In this document: positions 24,883 through 33,585 of the stretch, in pieces
How the letters are laid out: every line of letters starts with the position of its first letter
Numbering within the stretch: position 1 is the first letter of the stretch
Assembly (NCBI GenBank): GCA_949298575.1
Contig: CASFXH010000008.1
Location: 56,289 to 120,288, forward strand
DNA from: an uncultured Parabacteroides sp.
Lineage (GTDB): Bacteria > Bacteroidota > Bacteroidia > Bacteroidales > Tannerellaceae
Length of the DNA stretch: 64,000 bases
Direction: 5' to 3'
Notes under the pieces: generated by a model
The model's input: the letters and a program-made list of their open reading frames with translations, nothing else
Databases searched by the model: none
What the model was told of the DNA's origin: nothing
Made by a program: the position numbers and the translations under genes

Positions 24883-24890
24883 TATCTTCG
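24883..24890 (+). promoter_or_regulatory. Promoter -7 element of the GNAT module
   Basis: TATCTTCG, 34 bases before the 54-aa ORF. It is the same octamer as in the PIN and HATPase module promoters. Confidence 0.45.
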
Positions 24891-24924
24891 CGTCAGGATC
24901 CAAAAACTTAAAAACGAAAAAAGA

Positions 24925-25089
24925 ATGGCAAGACCGATTAAAGAAACACCGATCTTATTTGGGGAAGATGCCCGGCGCTTCGAGGAGCGGATGAAGAATC
25001 CGCCTCGGGAGACTCCGGAAGAAAGAGAGAGAAGACTGGCGAACTACGAGTTAGCGATGGAAATGCTCGAAAGAGGGAAAAGAAGATGA
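24925..25089 (+). CDS. 54-aa antitoxin-like protein
   Basis: Reads MARPIKETPILFGEDARRFEERMKNPPRETPEERERRLANYELAMEMLERGKRR in the + frame (shown for its pattern: 'PILFGEDARRFEERM' is the recurrent motif of small proteins that stand before GNAT acetyltransferases in Bacteroidetes). Its stop overlaps the GNAT start by ATGA. It is probably the antitoxin or partner of that GNAT, which here is broken. Confidence 0.65.
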   Translation: MARPIKETPILFGEDARRFEERMKNPPRETPEERERRLANYELAMEMLERGKRR

Positions 25090-25490
25090 GTATGAGAGCC
25101 AGTTTAAGAGAACCCTTCTCCTCTTACGTGGTGCGTAAGCTGGAGATGAATGAACAAGTAAAATCGTTCGACTGCGGCGACGCGGATTTGAACGATTTTA
25201 TTTTGCGTGAGGCCAAACCTTATCGTGAGACGTTATTGGCCGTGAGCTACGTGTTTGAATCGGTTAGGGGTTGATTTATCAGTTCAAGGGGAGCATATAG
25301 GAGAGTTTATGCTTGATTTTATTAAGAGTTATTTCTTGATTGATCACAAGAGCGGTTGCCGCTTCCTGACGGTGGATGCCAATGTGAAGAGGCGTTGCCC
25401 TTTTACGCAAAGAATGGTTTTGTCTCGTTGAATGATGACTGTGAGGGGCCGACCCGTTTGTTGTTTTTTGACCTTGTTTCTATCGCGTAG
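25086..25490 (+). pseudogene. Broken GNAT acetyltransferase (TacT-like toxin)
   Basis: The frame starts SMRASLREPFSSYVVRKL, and 'VKSFDCGDADLNDFILREAKPYRETLLAVSYVFE' is the N-terminus of the toxin-like GNAT family. It then stops at 25274. Further on, in another frame, 'GEFMLDFIKSYFLIDHKSGCRFLTVDAN' and, after one more shift, 'LPFYAKNGFVSLNDDCEGPTRLLFFDL' give the C-terminus. The central part with the acetyl-CoA loop is missing. At least one deletion and one frameshift make it inactive, while the upstream small partner is intact. Confidence 0.85.
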
Positions 25491-25531
25491 GGGAATCCGG
25501 TATTTATGAGGTATTAGGTATAAGGATAAAA

Positions 25532-25576
25532 TCTTCACCTTACCAAGCGGACGGTCTGGTAAGGTGAAGACGTTTT
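25532..25576. terminator. Strong bidirectional terminator
   Basis: TCTTCACCTTACCA pairs perfectly with TGGTAAGGTGAAGA (14-bp stem), with TTTTTA on the plus side and TTTTAT on the minus side. It begins at the fucosidase 3' end and separates it from the GNAT remnant. Confidence 0.9.
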
Positions 25577-25578
25577 TA

Positions 25579-26889
25579 TCAACGAAGCTGAAGCTCCACC
25601 ACATGGTCGATGGCGGTGGGCACCTCGTCGAGAAGGAGGAGGATACCGCCATCTTGGCGTTCGAAGCGGACTTTCTTGCCGTCGGCGAAAGTGATGGCCT
25701 GTTTCACTCGCTTCCCGTCGAGCGGGAGGAAGAGGCCACGGTCTTGCAGGTTAAGGATGTGCACGAAGAGGCGATTGCCCTTTTGGGTGGTGACTCCCCA
25801 ATCGCGGGGTTCGACCAAGCCACCACGTGTTCCGTAGATCGTCTCGCCATAGCGATCCATCCAGGCGCCGATGGCCTTGAGCCGTTCGAGCGACGTTTCC
25901 GGGAGACGGCCGTCGGGCTGCGGGCCGATGTTGAGCAAAAGGTTCGCGTCCATGCCGGCGGCACGCACCAAAAGGTGGATTAATTCTTTATCCGTTTTAT
26001 AGTTGAGATCGGTGATGCGATAGCCCCACATGCCGTTCATCGTCTCGCAGGTCTCGAGCGGGAGATGTTGGCTCACTTCCTGGCCTTCGGAATAGCCCGC
26101 CTTGTTTTGGCCGGGGAGGTCGCGTTCGAAGATCTGGATGTCTTCACCCGGAATGATAGCCTCGTGGTGATTGTTGCCGATGAGGCAGCCGGGTTGCGTC
26201 TCGTGGATGCGACGGTACATCTCGGGGAAACCCCAATCGAAATCGGGATTGTTGTTTTGGTCCCACTTGCCGTCGAACCAAATGGCGTTCACCTCGCCGT
26301 ATTTGGTCAATAGTTCATGCAATTGGTTGTTCATGAAAGCGTAGTAGTCGGCCCATACGCCCGTGGAGTCGCGTCCTGTCCCGCGGCCGGTGTTGCCGAG
26401 AGGGGTGTAGTCGGGGCGGGTCCAGTCGAGGAGCGAGTAGTAGAAGTGGACGTTGAGGCCCTGGCGGTGGCACTCGTCGGTCAGTTCCTTGATCACGTCT
26501 CGTTTGAAGGGCGTGGCGCGGGTGATGGTGAAATCGCTGTATTGGCTGTCGAACATCGAGAACCCGTCGTGGTGGCGTGAGGTGAAGCAGAGGTAGCGGG
26601 CGCCCGATCCTTTGATGGCGCTGACCCACTCGGCCGCGTCGAAGGCGTGGGGATAGAAGGCGTCGGCCAGCTTGGCGTATTCCTTGTAGTTGATGTTCTT
26701 GTTGTTCATGACCCATTCGCCATCGCCCAGCAGGCTGTAGATGCCCCAATGGATGAAGATGCCGAACTTGTTGTCCTGGAATTCCTGTCTCGCCTCGATG
26801 ATCTCGGGCGAAGGCTCGTAGCCGCCTTGCGGGAAGGCGGGCGCCACTGCCGCGAACGACAGTAGCAGGCTGATGATCTGTTTTCTCAT
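25579..26889 (-). CDS. Alpha-L-fucosidase (GH29)
   Basis: 436 aa from the ATG at 26889, giving signal peptide MRKQIISLLLSFAAVAPAFPQ. GH29 hallmarks: 'KFGIFIHWGIYSL', 'YLCFTSRHHDGFSMFDSQYSDF', 'NVHFYYSLLDW', and 'VNAIWFDGKWDQ' with the likely nucleophile Asp. 'ANLLLNIGPQPDGRLPE' is the conserved end of the catalytic domain; a small beta domain follows. It removes fucose from host or plant glycans in the periplasm. Monocistronic, with its own promoter and terminator. Confidence 0.93.
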   Translation of the reverse strand: MRKQIISLLLSFAAVAPAFPQGGYEPSPEIIEARQEFQDNKFGIFIHWGIYSLLGDGEWVMNNKNINYKEYAKLADAFYPHAFDAAEWVSAIKGSGARYLCFTSRHHDGFSMFDSQYSDFTITRATPFKRDVIKELTDECHRQGLNVHFYYSLLDWTRPDYTPLGNTGRGTGRDSTGVWADYYAFMNNQLHELLTKYGEVNAIWFDGKWDQNNNPDFDWGFPEMYRRIHETQPGCLIGNNHHEAIIPGEDIQIFERDLPGQNKAGYSEGQEVSQHLPLETCETMNGMWGYRITDLNYKTDKELIHLLVRAAGMDANLLLNIGPQPDGRLPETSLERLKAIGAWMDRYGETIYGTRGGLVEPRDWGVTTQKGNRLFVHILNLQDRGLFLPLDGKRVKQAITFADGKKVRFERQDGGILLLLDEVPTAIDHVVELQLR

Positions 26890-26937
26890 GATCGAATAAG
26901 GTGTTTTATGTGTATGACAAAATCTGTTTAACGGGGG

Positions 26938-26945
26938 CAAATGTA
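26938..26945 (-). promoter_or_regulatory. Promoter -7 element of the fucosidase
   Basis: Minus-strand TACATTTG matches TAnnTTTG and lies 48 bases before the chosen ATG. Confidence 0.5.
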
Positions 26946-27011
26946 GGCTTTTTCCCCGAGAAGGCCGCGTGACGCGACCCGGAAAGCGGGCACTTTCTCC
27001 GCGAGTTTGCG

Positions 27012-27019
27012 TATTTTCG
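27012..27019 (+). promoter_or_regulatory. Promoter -7 element of the helicase gene
   Basis: TATTTTCG, 25 bases before the ATG at 27045. A GTG at 27024 would lie at or before the likely transcription start, which favours the ATG. Confidence 0.45.
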
Positions 27020-27044
27020 CGGGGTGAATCAAAAGAAGAAGTTT

Positions 27045-29363
27045 ATGGAAGAATATCTGGCCGCCCTCAACGAGAGCCAACGGGCGGCGGTTGAGTATAA
27101 CGAGGGGCCCTCGCTGGTCGTGGCGGGGGCGGGCTCGGGGAAGACGCGTGTGTTGACGTATAAAGTCGCCTATTTGCTGGATCAGGGTTTGCCGCCCTAC
27201 GCGATCCTGGCCCTGACTTTCACCAACAAGGCCGCCCGGGAGATGAAAGCCCGCGTGGCCGCCATCGTAGGCGAGGAGCGGGCGCGCTACCTGTGGATGG
27301 GAACGTTCCATTCCATCTTCTCCCGCATCTTGCGGCGCGAGGCTGATAAGCTGGGCTATCCCTCCAATTTCACGATCTATGACACGGCCGACTCGAAAAG
27401 CCTGCTCAAGACGATCCTCAAGGAGATGGGGCTGGACGAGAAGACGTATCGCGTGGGGGTCGTACAGGGTCGTATCTCGAACGCCAAGAACGCGCTGATC
27501 ACCGCCGAGGGCTATCGCCGCGACGCCGCCCTCATGGAGGCCGACGCCCAGGCCCGCCTGCCGATGATCCACGAGATCTACCTTCGCTACCAGAACCGTT
27601 GCTTCCAGGCGGGGGCGATGGATTTCGATGATTTGCTTCTTCAGACGGAACGCCTCTTCCGGAATTTCCCCGAGGTCTTGGCCCAATATCAAGAGCGCTT
27701 CGCGTATGTCTTGGTCGATGAGTACCAGGACACGAATTACGCCCAGCACCAGATCGTCCGCCGGCTGTGCGAGAAGCGCCAGCGGATCTGTGTCGTGGGC
27801 GACGACGCCCAGAGCATCTATTCCTTCCGCGGAGCCGACATTGACAATATCCTCCAGTTTCGCGCGCTCTACCCCGGCTGCCGACTCTTCAAGCTGGAGC
27901 GGAATTACCGTTCGACCCAAAACATCGTGAACGCCGCCAACAGCTTGATCGACAAGAATACGAGGCAGATCCACAAGGTCGTCTTCTCGGAACGCGAGCT
28001 GGGCGCCCCGCTGGAGGTCATCTCTACGTATTCCGACTACGAGGAGGCTTATGCCGTGGCGGGGCGGATCGCGGACCTCAACCGGCGCTCGGCCCGCGGG
28101 GGGTACGCGGATTTCGCCATCCTTTACCGGACGAACGCCCAGTCGCGCGTCCTCGAGGAGGCTTTGCGCAAGCGGGGCATTCCTTATAAAATATATGGCG
28201 GCCTCTCGTTTTTCCAACGCAAGGAGGTGAAAGACGTCATCGCTTACTACCGCCTCCTGGTCAACCCCCGCGACGAGGAGGCCTTGAAGCGGGTCATCAA
28301 TTACCCCACCCGCGGCATCGGCGAGACGACGGTCGCGAAACTCTCCGCCACGGCCGACGAGCGGAGCGTGAGCCTTTGGGAAGTGCTCGGCGCGCCCGAT
28401 GAATATGGCTTGCCCGTCAATGGGGGCACGTTGAAGAAACTCGCCGCCTTTCGCGAGCTGATCGAGGGCCTCCGCGCCCAAGTCGACACGTTGCCGGCCG
28501 ACGAGCTGGCGCCGAGGGTGGTGAAAGAGACCGGCCTCGTGCGGGCCATCTTCGACGACACGTCCGTCGAGGGCGTCAGCCGACAGGAAAACTTGCAAGA
28601 GCTCCTCAACAGCATCGCCGAGTTTTGCGACATCCGCCGCGAGGAGGGCGACGAGCGGGTGGCGCTGGCCGATTTCCTGGCCGAGGTCTCTTTATTGACC
28701 GATCAGGACAACGACAAGGACGAGAACGCCGACAAGGTGACGCTCATGACCGTCCACGCCGCCAAGGGGCTGGAGTTCCCCGTCGTCTTCGTGGTCGGCC
28801 TGGAGGAAGACCTCTTCCCCTCGCGCCTCTCGAAAGACAGCCCGCGGGCGGTCGAGGAGGAGCGTCGCCTTTTCTACGTGGCCATCACCCGGGCGGAGGA
28901 GCGTTGCTTCCTGAGCTACGCCAAGAGCCGCTACCGGAACGGGAAGACCGACCTCTGCTCGCCCAGCCGTTTCCTGAAAGACATCGACGTCCGCTATCTG
29001 GAGGTGAAAGGCACCGCCGGCGCCCCATCGCCCCAAGAGGAACCCCGCCGGGCTTTCTCCACGCCTTTCGCCCAACCCCGCCCCACGTGGAGCGACTCGC
29101 TTTTCAAGCCCAAGGAAGAACCCACCGCCCCGCGCCGCCTGACCCGCGTGGAAAAGGCCGCTTCCAAGGTGGCGCCCGCGTCATCCGGCGCTCCGGTCGG
29201 GGCCTTGCGCGTCGGCGCCCGGATCCGTCACGAGCGTTTTGGGGAAGGCCGCGTGCTCTCCGTCGAGGGGGAGGGGGGCAACGCCAAGGCTCGCGTCGAC
29301 TTCCAGAGCGTGGGCCTGAAGCAGCTTCTCCTGAAATACGCCAAGATTACGGTATTGGATTGA
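27045..29363 (+). CDS. pcrA: UvrD/PcrA-type DNA helicase
   Basis: 772 aa from the ATG at 27045 (MEEYLAALNESQRAAVEYNEGPSLVVAGAGSGKTRVLTYK). Superfamily 1A motifs in order: Walker A GAGSGKTR, 'LTFTNKAAREMKAR', 'VLVDEYQDTNYAQ' (Walker B), 'VVGDDAQSIYSFRGAD', 'LERNYRST', 'LMTVHAAKGLEFPVVFVVGLEE', and 'LFYVAITRAEERCFLSYA'. The C-terminal ~60 residues form a Tudor-like domain (GARIRHERFGEGRVLSVEGEGGNAKARVDF). It is a 3'-5' helicase in repair and replication. Its stop is followed after ~10 bases by the 42-bp array B. Confidence 0.96.
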   Translation: MEEYLAALNESQRAAVEYNEGPSLVVAGAGSGKTRVLTYKVAYLLDQGLPPYAILALTFTNKAAREMKARVAAIVGEERARYLWMGTFHSIFSRILRREADKLGYPSNFTIYDTADSKSLLKTILKEMGLDEKTYRVGVVQGRISNAKNALITAEGYRRDAALMEADAQARLPMIHEIYLRYQNRCFQAGAMDFDDLLLQTERLFRNFPEVLAQYQERFAYVLVDEYQDTNYAQHQIVRRLCEKRQRICVVGDDAQSIYSFRGADIDNILQFRALYPGCRLFKLERNYRSTQNIVNAANSLIDKNTRQIHKVVFSERELGAPLEVISTYSDYEEAYAVAGRIADLNRRSARGGYADFAILYRTNAQSRVLEEALRKRGIPYKIYGGLSFFQRKEVKDVIAYYRLLVNPRDEEALKRVINYPTRGIGETTVAKLSATADERSVSLWEVLGAPDEYGLPVNGGTLKKLAAFRELIEGLRAQVDTLPADELAPRVVKETGLVRAIFDDTSVEGVSRQENLQELLNSIAEFCDIRREEGDERVALADFLAEVSLLTDQDNDKDENADKVTLMTVHAAKGLEFPVVFVVGLEEDLFPSRLSKDSPRAVEEERRLFYVAITRAEERCFLSYAKSRYRNGKTDLCSPSRFLKDIDVRYLEVKGTAGAPSPQEEPRRAFSTPFAQPRPTWSDSLFKPKEEPTAPRRLTRVEKAASKVAPASSGAPVGALRVGARIRHERFGEGRVLSVEGEGGNAKARVDFQSVGLKQLLLKYAKITVLD

Positions 29364-29371
29364 GAAACAGC

Positions 29372-29782
29372 GATCGACGGGTAGAAAAACCAGTTTGGCG
29401 AGCCGTCGATCGCGATCGGCGAGTAGAAAAACCAGTTTGGCGAGCCGTCGATCGCGATCGGCGAGTAGAAAAACCAGTTTGGGAAGCTGTCGATCGCGAT
29501 CGACGGGTAGAAAAACCAGTTTGGGAAGCTGTCGATCGCGATCGACGGGTAGAAAAACCAGTTTGGGAAGCTGTCGATCACGATCGACGGGTAGAAAAAG
29601 ATCTTTTTGAAGCTGTCGATCGTGATCGGCGAGTAGAAAAAGATCTTTTTGGGGCTGTCGATCGTGATCGGCGAGTAGAAAAAGATCTTTTTGAAGCTGT
29701 CGATCGTGATCGGCGAGTAGAAAAAGATCTTTTTGAAGCTGTCGATCGTGATCGGCGGGTAGAAAAAGATCTTTTTCTAGGC
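29372..29782. repeat. 42-bp tandem array B
   Basis: Ten GTAGAAAAA landmarks at 29381, 29423, 29465, 29507, 29549, 29591, 29633, 29675, 29717 and 29759, all exactly 42 bp apart. Each unit has a palindrome (GTCGATCGCGATCGAC or CGATC-GT-GATCG) and a spacer. Units 1-5 have an ACCAGTTTGG-type spacer; units 6-10 have AGATCTTTTTG. The change suggests two rounds of expansion. It fills the gap between the helicase gene and nspC. Frames stay open, encoding 14-aa repeats on both strands, but without start signals. Confidence 0.95.
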
Positions 29783-29812
29783 CCCGCTCCGCCTTATTTA
29801 TTGATAAATGTG

Positions 29813-29820
29813 TATATTTG
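29813..29820 (+). promoter_or_regulatory. Promoter -7 element of nspC
   Basis: TATATTTG, 23 bases before the nspC ATG and ~30 bases after the end of array B, so the array lies directly upstream of this promoter. Confidence 0.55.
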
Positions 29821-29843
29821 CGCCATAATTTATTGGAAAATAG

Positions 29844-30986
29844 ATGATAGACTACGAAAAGATACCATCCCCCTGCTACGTGATGGAAGAGCGCCTGCTG
29901 CGGAAGAACCTCGCGCTGATCAAGCGTGTGAAGGAAGAGGCGGGCGTGAATATTATTTTGGCGTTTAAAGCCTTCGCCCTCTGGAAAGCCTTCCCGATCG
30001 TCCGCGAGTATATCCCTTATTCGACCGCCAGCTCGAAGTTCGAGGCCCGCTTGGCCTACGAGGAAATGGGGAGCCTGGCGCACACCTACTCGCCGGCTTA
30101 TACGGAGGCGGATTTCCCGGAGATCACGCGTTACAGTAGCCATATCACCTTCAACTCGCTGACCCAGTTCGAGCGTTTCTACCCGATGGCGCGGGCCGGG
30201 GCGGGGCACGCCGTCTCGTGCGGGCTGCGGGTGAACCCGGAGTATTCGGACGTGGCGACGGCGCTCTACAACCCTTGCGCGCCAGGCTCGCGGATGGGTG
30301 TCGTCCGCGACCAGCTGGGCGACCGCCTGCCGGAGGGCGTCGAGGGGTTGCATTTCCATACGCTTTGCGAATCATCTTCTTACGACTTGGAAAAAACGCT
30401 GGCGGTGTTCGAGGAACGCTTCGGCCGCTACTTGCCCCGGTTGAAATGGGTGAATATGGGCGGCGGGCACCTGATGACCCGCGAGGGCTACGACACGGCG
30501 CACCTCGTCCGCCTGCTGCGCGCCTTCCGCGAGCGGCACCCGAACCTGGAGGTGATCCTGGAGCCGGGGAGCGCCTTCGCTTGGCGCACGGGCTTCCTGC
30601 TGGCGACGGTCGTCGACATCGTGGAAAACCATGGCATCCGGACGGCCATTATCGACGCCTCGTTCACGTGCCACATGCCCGACTGCCTGGAGATGCCCTA
30701 CAAGCCGGCGATCCGGGGCGCGAGCGACGCGGTGGCGGGCAAGCCGACGTACCGGATCGGCGGGAACAGCTGCTTGAGCGGCGACTATATGGGCGACTGG
30801 TCGTTCGACCGCCCGCTGGCCGTGGGCGACCGGCTGATCTTCGAGGACATGATCCACTACACCATCGTGAAGACGACGATGTTCAACGGCATCCCCCATC
30901 CCTCGCTGGCGATGTGGAGCGCCGACGACCGGCTGGTGATGTTCCGCGAGTTCGGTTATGAGGATTATAAGAACAGAATGGATTAA
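29844..30986 (+). CDS. nspC: Carboxynorspermidine decarboxylase
   Basis: 380 aa, fold III PLP decarboxylase. 'IPSPCYVMEERLLRKNLALIKRVKEEAGVNIILAFKAFALW' contains the PLP Lys (FKAF). 'GLHFHTLCESSSYDLEKTL', 'VNMGGGHLMTR', 'VILEPGSAFAW' (phosphate-binding Gly-rich region) and 'CHMPDCLEMPYKP' follow; 'GNSCLSGDYMGDWSF' has the conserved Cys-x-x-x-D. It makes spermidine or norspermidine from the carboxy form. It starts a run of co-directional genes (ftsY 12 bases on, then rimO, HU). Confidence 0.94.
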   Translation: MIDYEKIPSPCYVMEERLLRKNLALIKRVKEEAGVNIILAFKAFALWKAFPIVREYIPYSTASSKFEARLAYEEMGSLAHTYSPAYTEADFPEITRYSSHITFNSLTQFERFYPMARAGAGHAVSCGLRVNPEYSDVATALYNPCAPGSRMGVVRDQLGDRLPEGVEGLHFHTLCESSSYDLEKTLAVFEERFGRYLPRLKWVNMGGGHLMTREGYDTAHLVRLLRAFRERHPNLEVILEPGSAFAWRTGFLLATVVDIVENHGIRTAIIDASFTCHMPDCLEMPYKPAIRGASDAVAGKPTYRIGGNSCLSGDYMGDWSFDRPLAVGDRLIFEDMIHYTIVKTTMFNGIPHPSLAMWSADDRLVMFREFGYEDYKNRMD

Positions 30987-30998
30987 ATGAGATAGCAT

Positions 30999-31952
30999 AT
31001 GGGTTTTTTTAATTTTTTCACGAAGGAGAAGAAGGAGACGCTCGATAAAGGCTTGTCGAAGACCAAGCAGAACGTCTTCACCAAGATCACCCGGGCGATC
31101 GCCGGCAAGAGCAAGGTCGACGACGAGGTGTTGGACAACTTGGAGGAGGTCTTGATCACCTCCGACGTGGGGGTCGAGACGACCTTGAAGATCATCGAGC
31201 GCATCGAGAAGCGCGTCGCCCGCGACAAGTACGTGACGACCCAGGAACTGACCGCCCTCTTGCGCGAGGAGATCGCCAACCTATTGACCGAGAACAACAC
31301 GGAAGATGGCGAGGGCTTCGACGCGCCGCTGGATAAGCGGCCTTACGTCATCATGGTCGTGGGCGTGAATGGCGTGGGCAAGACGACGACGATCGGCAAG
31401 CTGGCCTACCAGTTCAAGAAGGCCGGGAAGTCCGTCTACCTGGGTGCCGCCGACACGTTCCGGGCCGCCGCGGTCGAGCAGCTGGTCATCTGGGGCGAAC
31501 GGGTGGGCGTCCCGGTCATCAAGCAGAAGATGGGCTCCGATCCCGCCTCCGTCGCCTTCGATACCTTGAGCTCCGCCAAGGCCAACGGGGCCGACGTGGT
31601 GATCATCGACACGGCGGGCCGCCTGCACAACAAGATCAACTTGATGAACGAGCTGACGAAGATCAAGAACGTGATGAAGAAAGTCATCCCCGAGGCGCCG
31701 CATGAGATCCTCCTCGTGCTCGACGGCTCCACCGGGCAGAACGCTTTCGAGCAGGCCAAGCAATTCACGGCCGCGACCGAGGTCAACGCCTTGGCCGTCA
31801 CGAAACTCGACGGGACCGCGAAGGGTGGCGTGGTGATCGGCATCTCCGACCAGTTCCGTATCCCCGTGAAATATATCGGCTTGGGGGAGGGCATGGAAGA
31901 TTTGCAACTCTTCAACCGCCGGGCGTTCGTCGATTCGTTGTTTGGGGAATAA
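30999..31952 (+). CDS. ftsY: Signal recognition particle receptor FtsY
   Basis: 317 aa, the short Bacteroidetes form without the long acidic A domain. The N domain is at ~15-90; the G domain shows G1 'GVNGVGKTTTIGKLA', 'AADTFRAAAVEQL', G3 'IIDTAGRLHNK', and G4 'VTKLDGTAKGG', then 'PVKYIGLGEGMEDLQLF'. It docks ribosome-SRP complexes at the inner membrane. The N-terminal GFFNFFTKEKKE could be its lipid-binding helix. Confidence 0.97.
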   Translation: MGFFNFFTKEKKETLDKGLSKTKQNVFTKITRAIAGKSKVDDEVLDNLEEVLITSDVGVETTLKIIERIEKRVARDKYVTTQELTALLREEIANLLTENNTEDGEGFDAPLDKRPYVIMVVGVNGVGKTTTIGKLAYQFKKAGKSVYLGAADTFRAAAVEQLVIWGERVGVPVIKQKMGSDPASVAFDTLSSAKANGADVVIIDTAGRLHNKINLMNELTKIKNVMKKVIPEAPHEILLVLDGSTGQNAFEQAKQFTAATEVNALAVTKLDGTAKGGVVIGISDQFRIPVKYIGLGEGMEDLQLFNRRAFVDSLFGE

Positions 31953-31971
31953 GCTTGTCCGCGCTCTGTTT

Positions 31972-33267
31972 ATGAAGAAGAACAAGGTAGATATCATCAC
32001 GCTGGGCTGCTCGAAAAACCTGGTCGACTCGGAGCGGCTGATGCGCCAGTTCGCCGCCAATGGCTATGAGGTGGCGCACGATCCGCACGAGATCAATGGG
32101 GAGATCGTGGTCGTCAATACCTGTGGCTTCATCGGCGACGCCCAGGAGGAATCGATCAACATGATCCTGGAGCTGGGCGAGCAGAAACGACGGGGACGCG
32201 TCGGGAAGCTCTTTGTCATGGGATGCCTCTCCGAACGCTTCCTGGCCGACCTGACGGCGGAGCTTCCCGAGGTAGACCGCTTCTACGGTAAGTTCAATTG
32301 GAACGAGCTGATCACGGATTTGGGGAAAGCCTATCACGAGGAGCTGGCCCACGACCGGGTGCTGACCACTCCCGGCCATTACGCTTACCTGAAGATCGGC
32401 GAGGGTTGCGACCGCGCTTGCTCTTACTGCTCCATCCCGATCATCACGGGGCATTACCGCTCACGGCCCATGGAGGAGCTGGTCCGCGAGGTCGAGGCGC
32501 TGGTCGCGAAGGGCGTACACGAGTTCCAGGTGATCGCCCAAGACTTGACTTACTATGGCTTTGACCTCTACCGCCGCTTCGCCCTGCCGGAGTTGGTGGA
32601 ACGCCTCGCCGACATCCCCGGCGTAGCGTGGATCCGCCTGCACTACGCTTACCCCACCCATTTCCCCTACGATCTGCTCCGCGTCATGCGGGAGAGGGAG
32701 AACGTCTGCAAATACCTTGATATCGCCCTCCAGCACATCAGCGACCACATGCTGACCCTCATGCGGCGCCACATCACGAGCGAGGAGACCTACGCCCTCA
32801 TCGACAGGATGCGCGAGGAGGTCCCGGGAATACATTTGAGAACCACCCTCATGGTCGGTCATCCGGGCGAAACGGACGAGGACTTCCGCCAGCTGCTCGA
32901 CTTCACGCGGCGAGCCCGCTTCGAGCGCATGGGCGCCTTCGCCTACAGCCACGAGGAGGGAACTTACGCTTATAAGCATTACACCGACGACGTGCCCGAG
33001 GACACGAAGCAAGCCCGCCTCGACCGCCTCATGCGCCTTCAAGAGAAGATCTCGACCGAATTGAACGAGGCGAAGGTGGGGCAACGCTTCCAAGTCGTCA
33101 TCGACCGGGAGGAGGCGGATTTCTATGTCGGGCGCACCCAATTCGACTCTCCCGAGGTCGACCCCGAGATGCTCATCCCGAAGGCTCGCCCGCTGCGGAT
33201 AGGCCATTTCTACGAGGCCAAGGTGACCGACGCCCAAGCGTTCGATCTCTATGGCGAGATCATCTAG
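31972..33267 (+). CDS. rimO: Ribosomal protein S12 methylthiotransferase
   Basis: 431 aa from ATG 31972; earlier in-frame codons overlap ftsY and lack homology. Domain order: UPF0004 with cysteines in 'TLGCSKNLVDSE', 'NTCGFIGDAQEES' and 'MGCLSERF'; radical-SAM with 'CDRACSYCSIP' (CxxxCxxC); TRAM at the end ('QRFQVVIDREEADFYVGRTQFDSPEVDPEM'). It methylthiolates Asp of ribosomal S12 using two Fe-S clusters. 19 bases after ftsY. Confidence 0.95.
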   Translation: MKKNKVDIITLGCSKNLVDSERLMRQFAANGYEVAHDPHEINGEIVVVNTCGFIGDAQEESINMILELGEQKRRGRVGKLFVMGCLSERFLADLTAELPEVDRFYGKFNWNELITDLGKAYHEELAHDRVLTTPGHYAYLKIGEGCDRACSYCSIPIITGHYRSRPMEELVREVEALVAKGVHEFQVIAQDLTYYGFDLYRRFALPELVERLADIPGVAWIRLHYAYPTHFPYDLLRVMRERENVCKYLDIALQHISDHMLTLMRRHITSEETYALIDRMREEVPGIHLRTTLMVGHPGETDEDFRQLLDFTRRARFERMGAFAYSHEEGTYAYKHYTDDVPEDTKQARLDRLMRLQEKISTELNEAKVGQRFQVVIDREEADFYVGRTQFDSPEVDPEMLIPKARPLRIGHFYEAKVTDAQAFDLYGEII

Positions 33268-33294
33268 CCCACCTCATTTATATCTAGCCCACGC

Positions 33295-33585
33295 ATGAAA
33301 AACAAGGAATTTATCACGGAGCTGGCCGAACGGCTGGGATGGACACCCCAAGAGGTGACGGACCTCGTGGCGACGTTCGGCTCCGTGCTGGGCTCCCGCT
33401 TGGTAGACAACGACGCGGTCTACCTCCACGGCTTCGGCCAGTTTGAGGCGAAGAAGAAAATGGAGCGGGTTGTCGTCAACCCCGCTAGCGGCAAGCGCTA
33501 CCTCGTCCCACCGAAGCTCGTGCCCGTCTTCAAGCCCGGCATGACCTTGAAATCCAAATTGAAGGAGTTGGGCGAACATGAATGA
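33295..33585 (+). CDS. HU-family DNA-binding protein
   Basis: 96 aa. 'MKNKEFITELAERLGWTPQEVTDLVATFGSVLGSRLVDNDAVYLHGFGQFEAKKK' is the HU/IHF fold; the arm region is 'RVVVNPASGKRYLVPPKLVPVFKPG', with the usual Pro and a shortened turn. It bends or packages DNA. Its 3' end overlaps the next HU-type gene by 8 bases, so the two may act together. Confidence 0.85.
   Translation: MKNKEFITELAERLGWTPQEVTDLVATFGSVLGSRLVDNDAVYLHGFGQFEAKKKMERVVVNPASGKRYLVPPKLVPVFKPGMTLKSKLKELGEHE

Noticed and set aside
29372-29782. Tandem repeats read as a CRISPR array
   Set aside because: The spacers are themselves repeated, not unique; the palindrome is short; no cas gene is present in the window. The same reasoning applies to arrays at 5845-6183 and 52604-52870.
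28625-29968. Long plus-strand ORF with RRVEKPVWEAVDRD repeats overlapping pcrA
   Set aside because: It is the wrong frame of pcrA joined to array B and the start of nspC. Both real genes have clear motifs in other frames.
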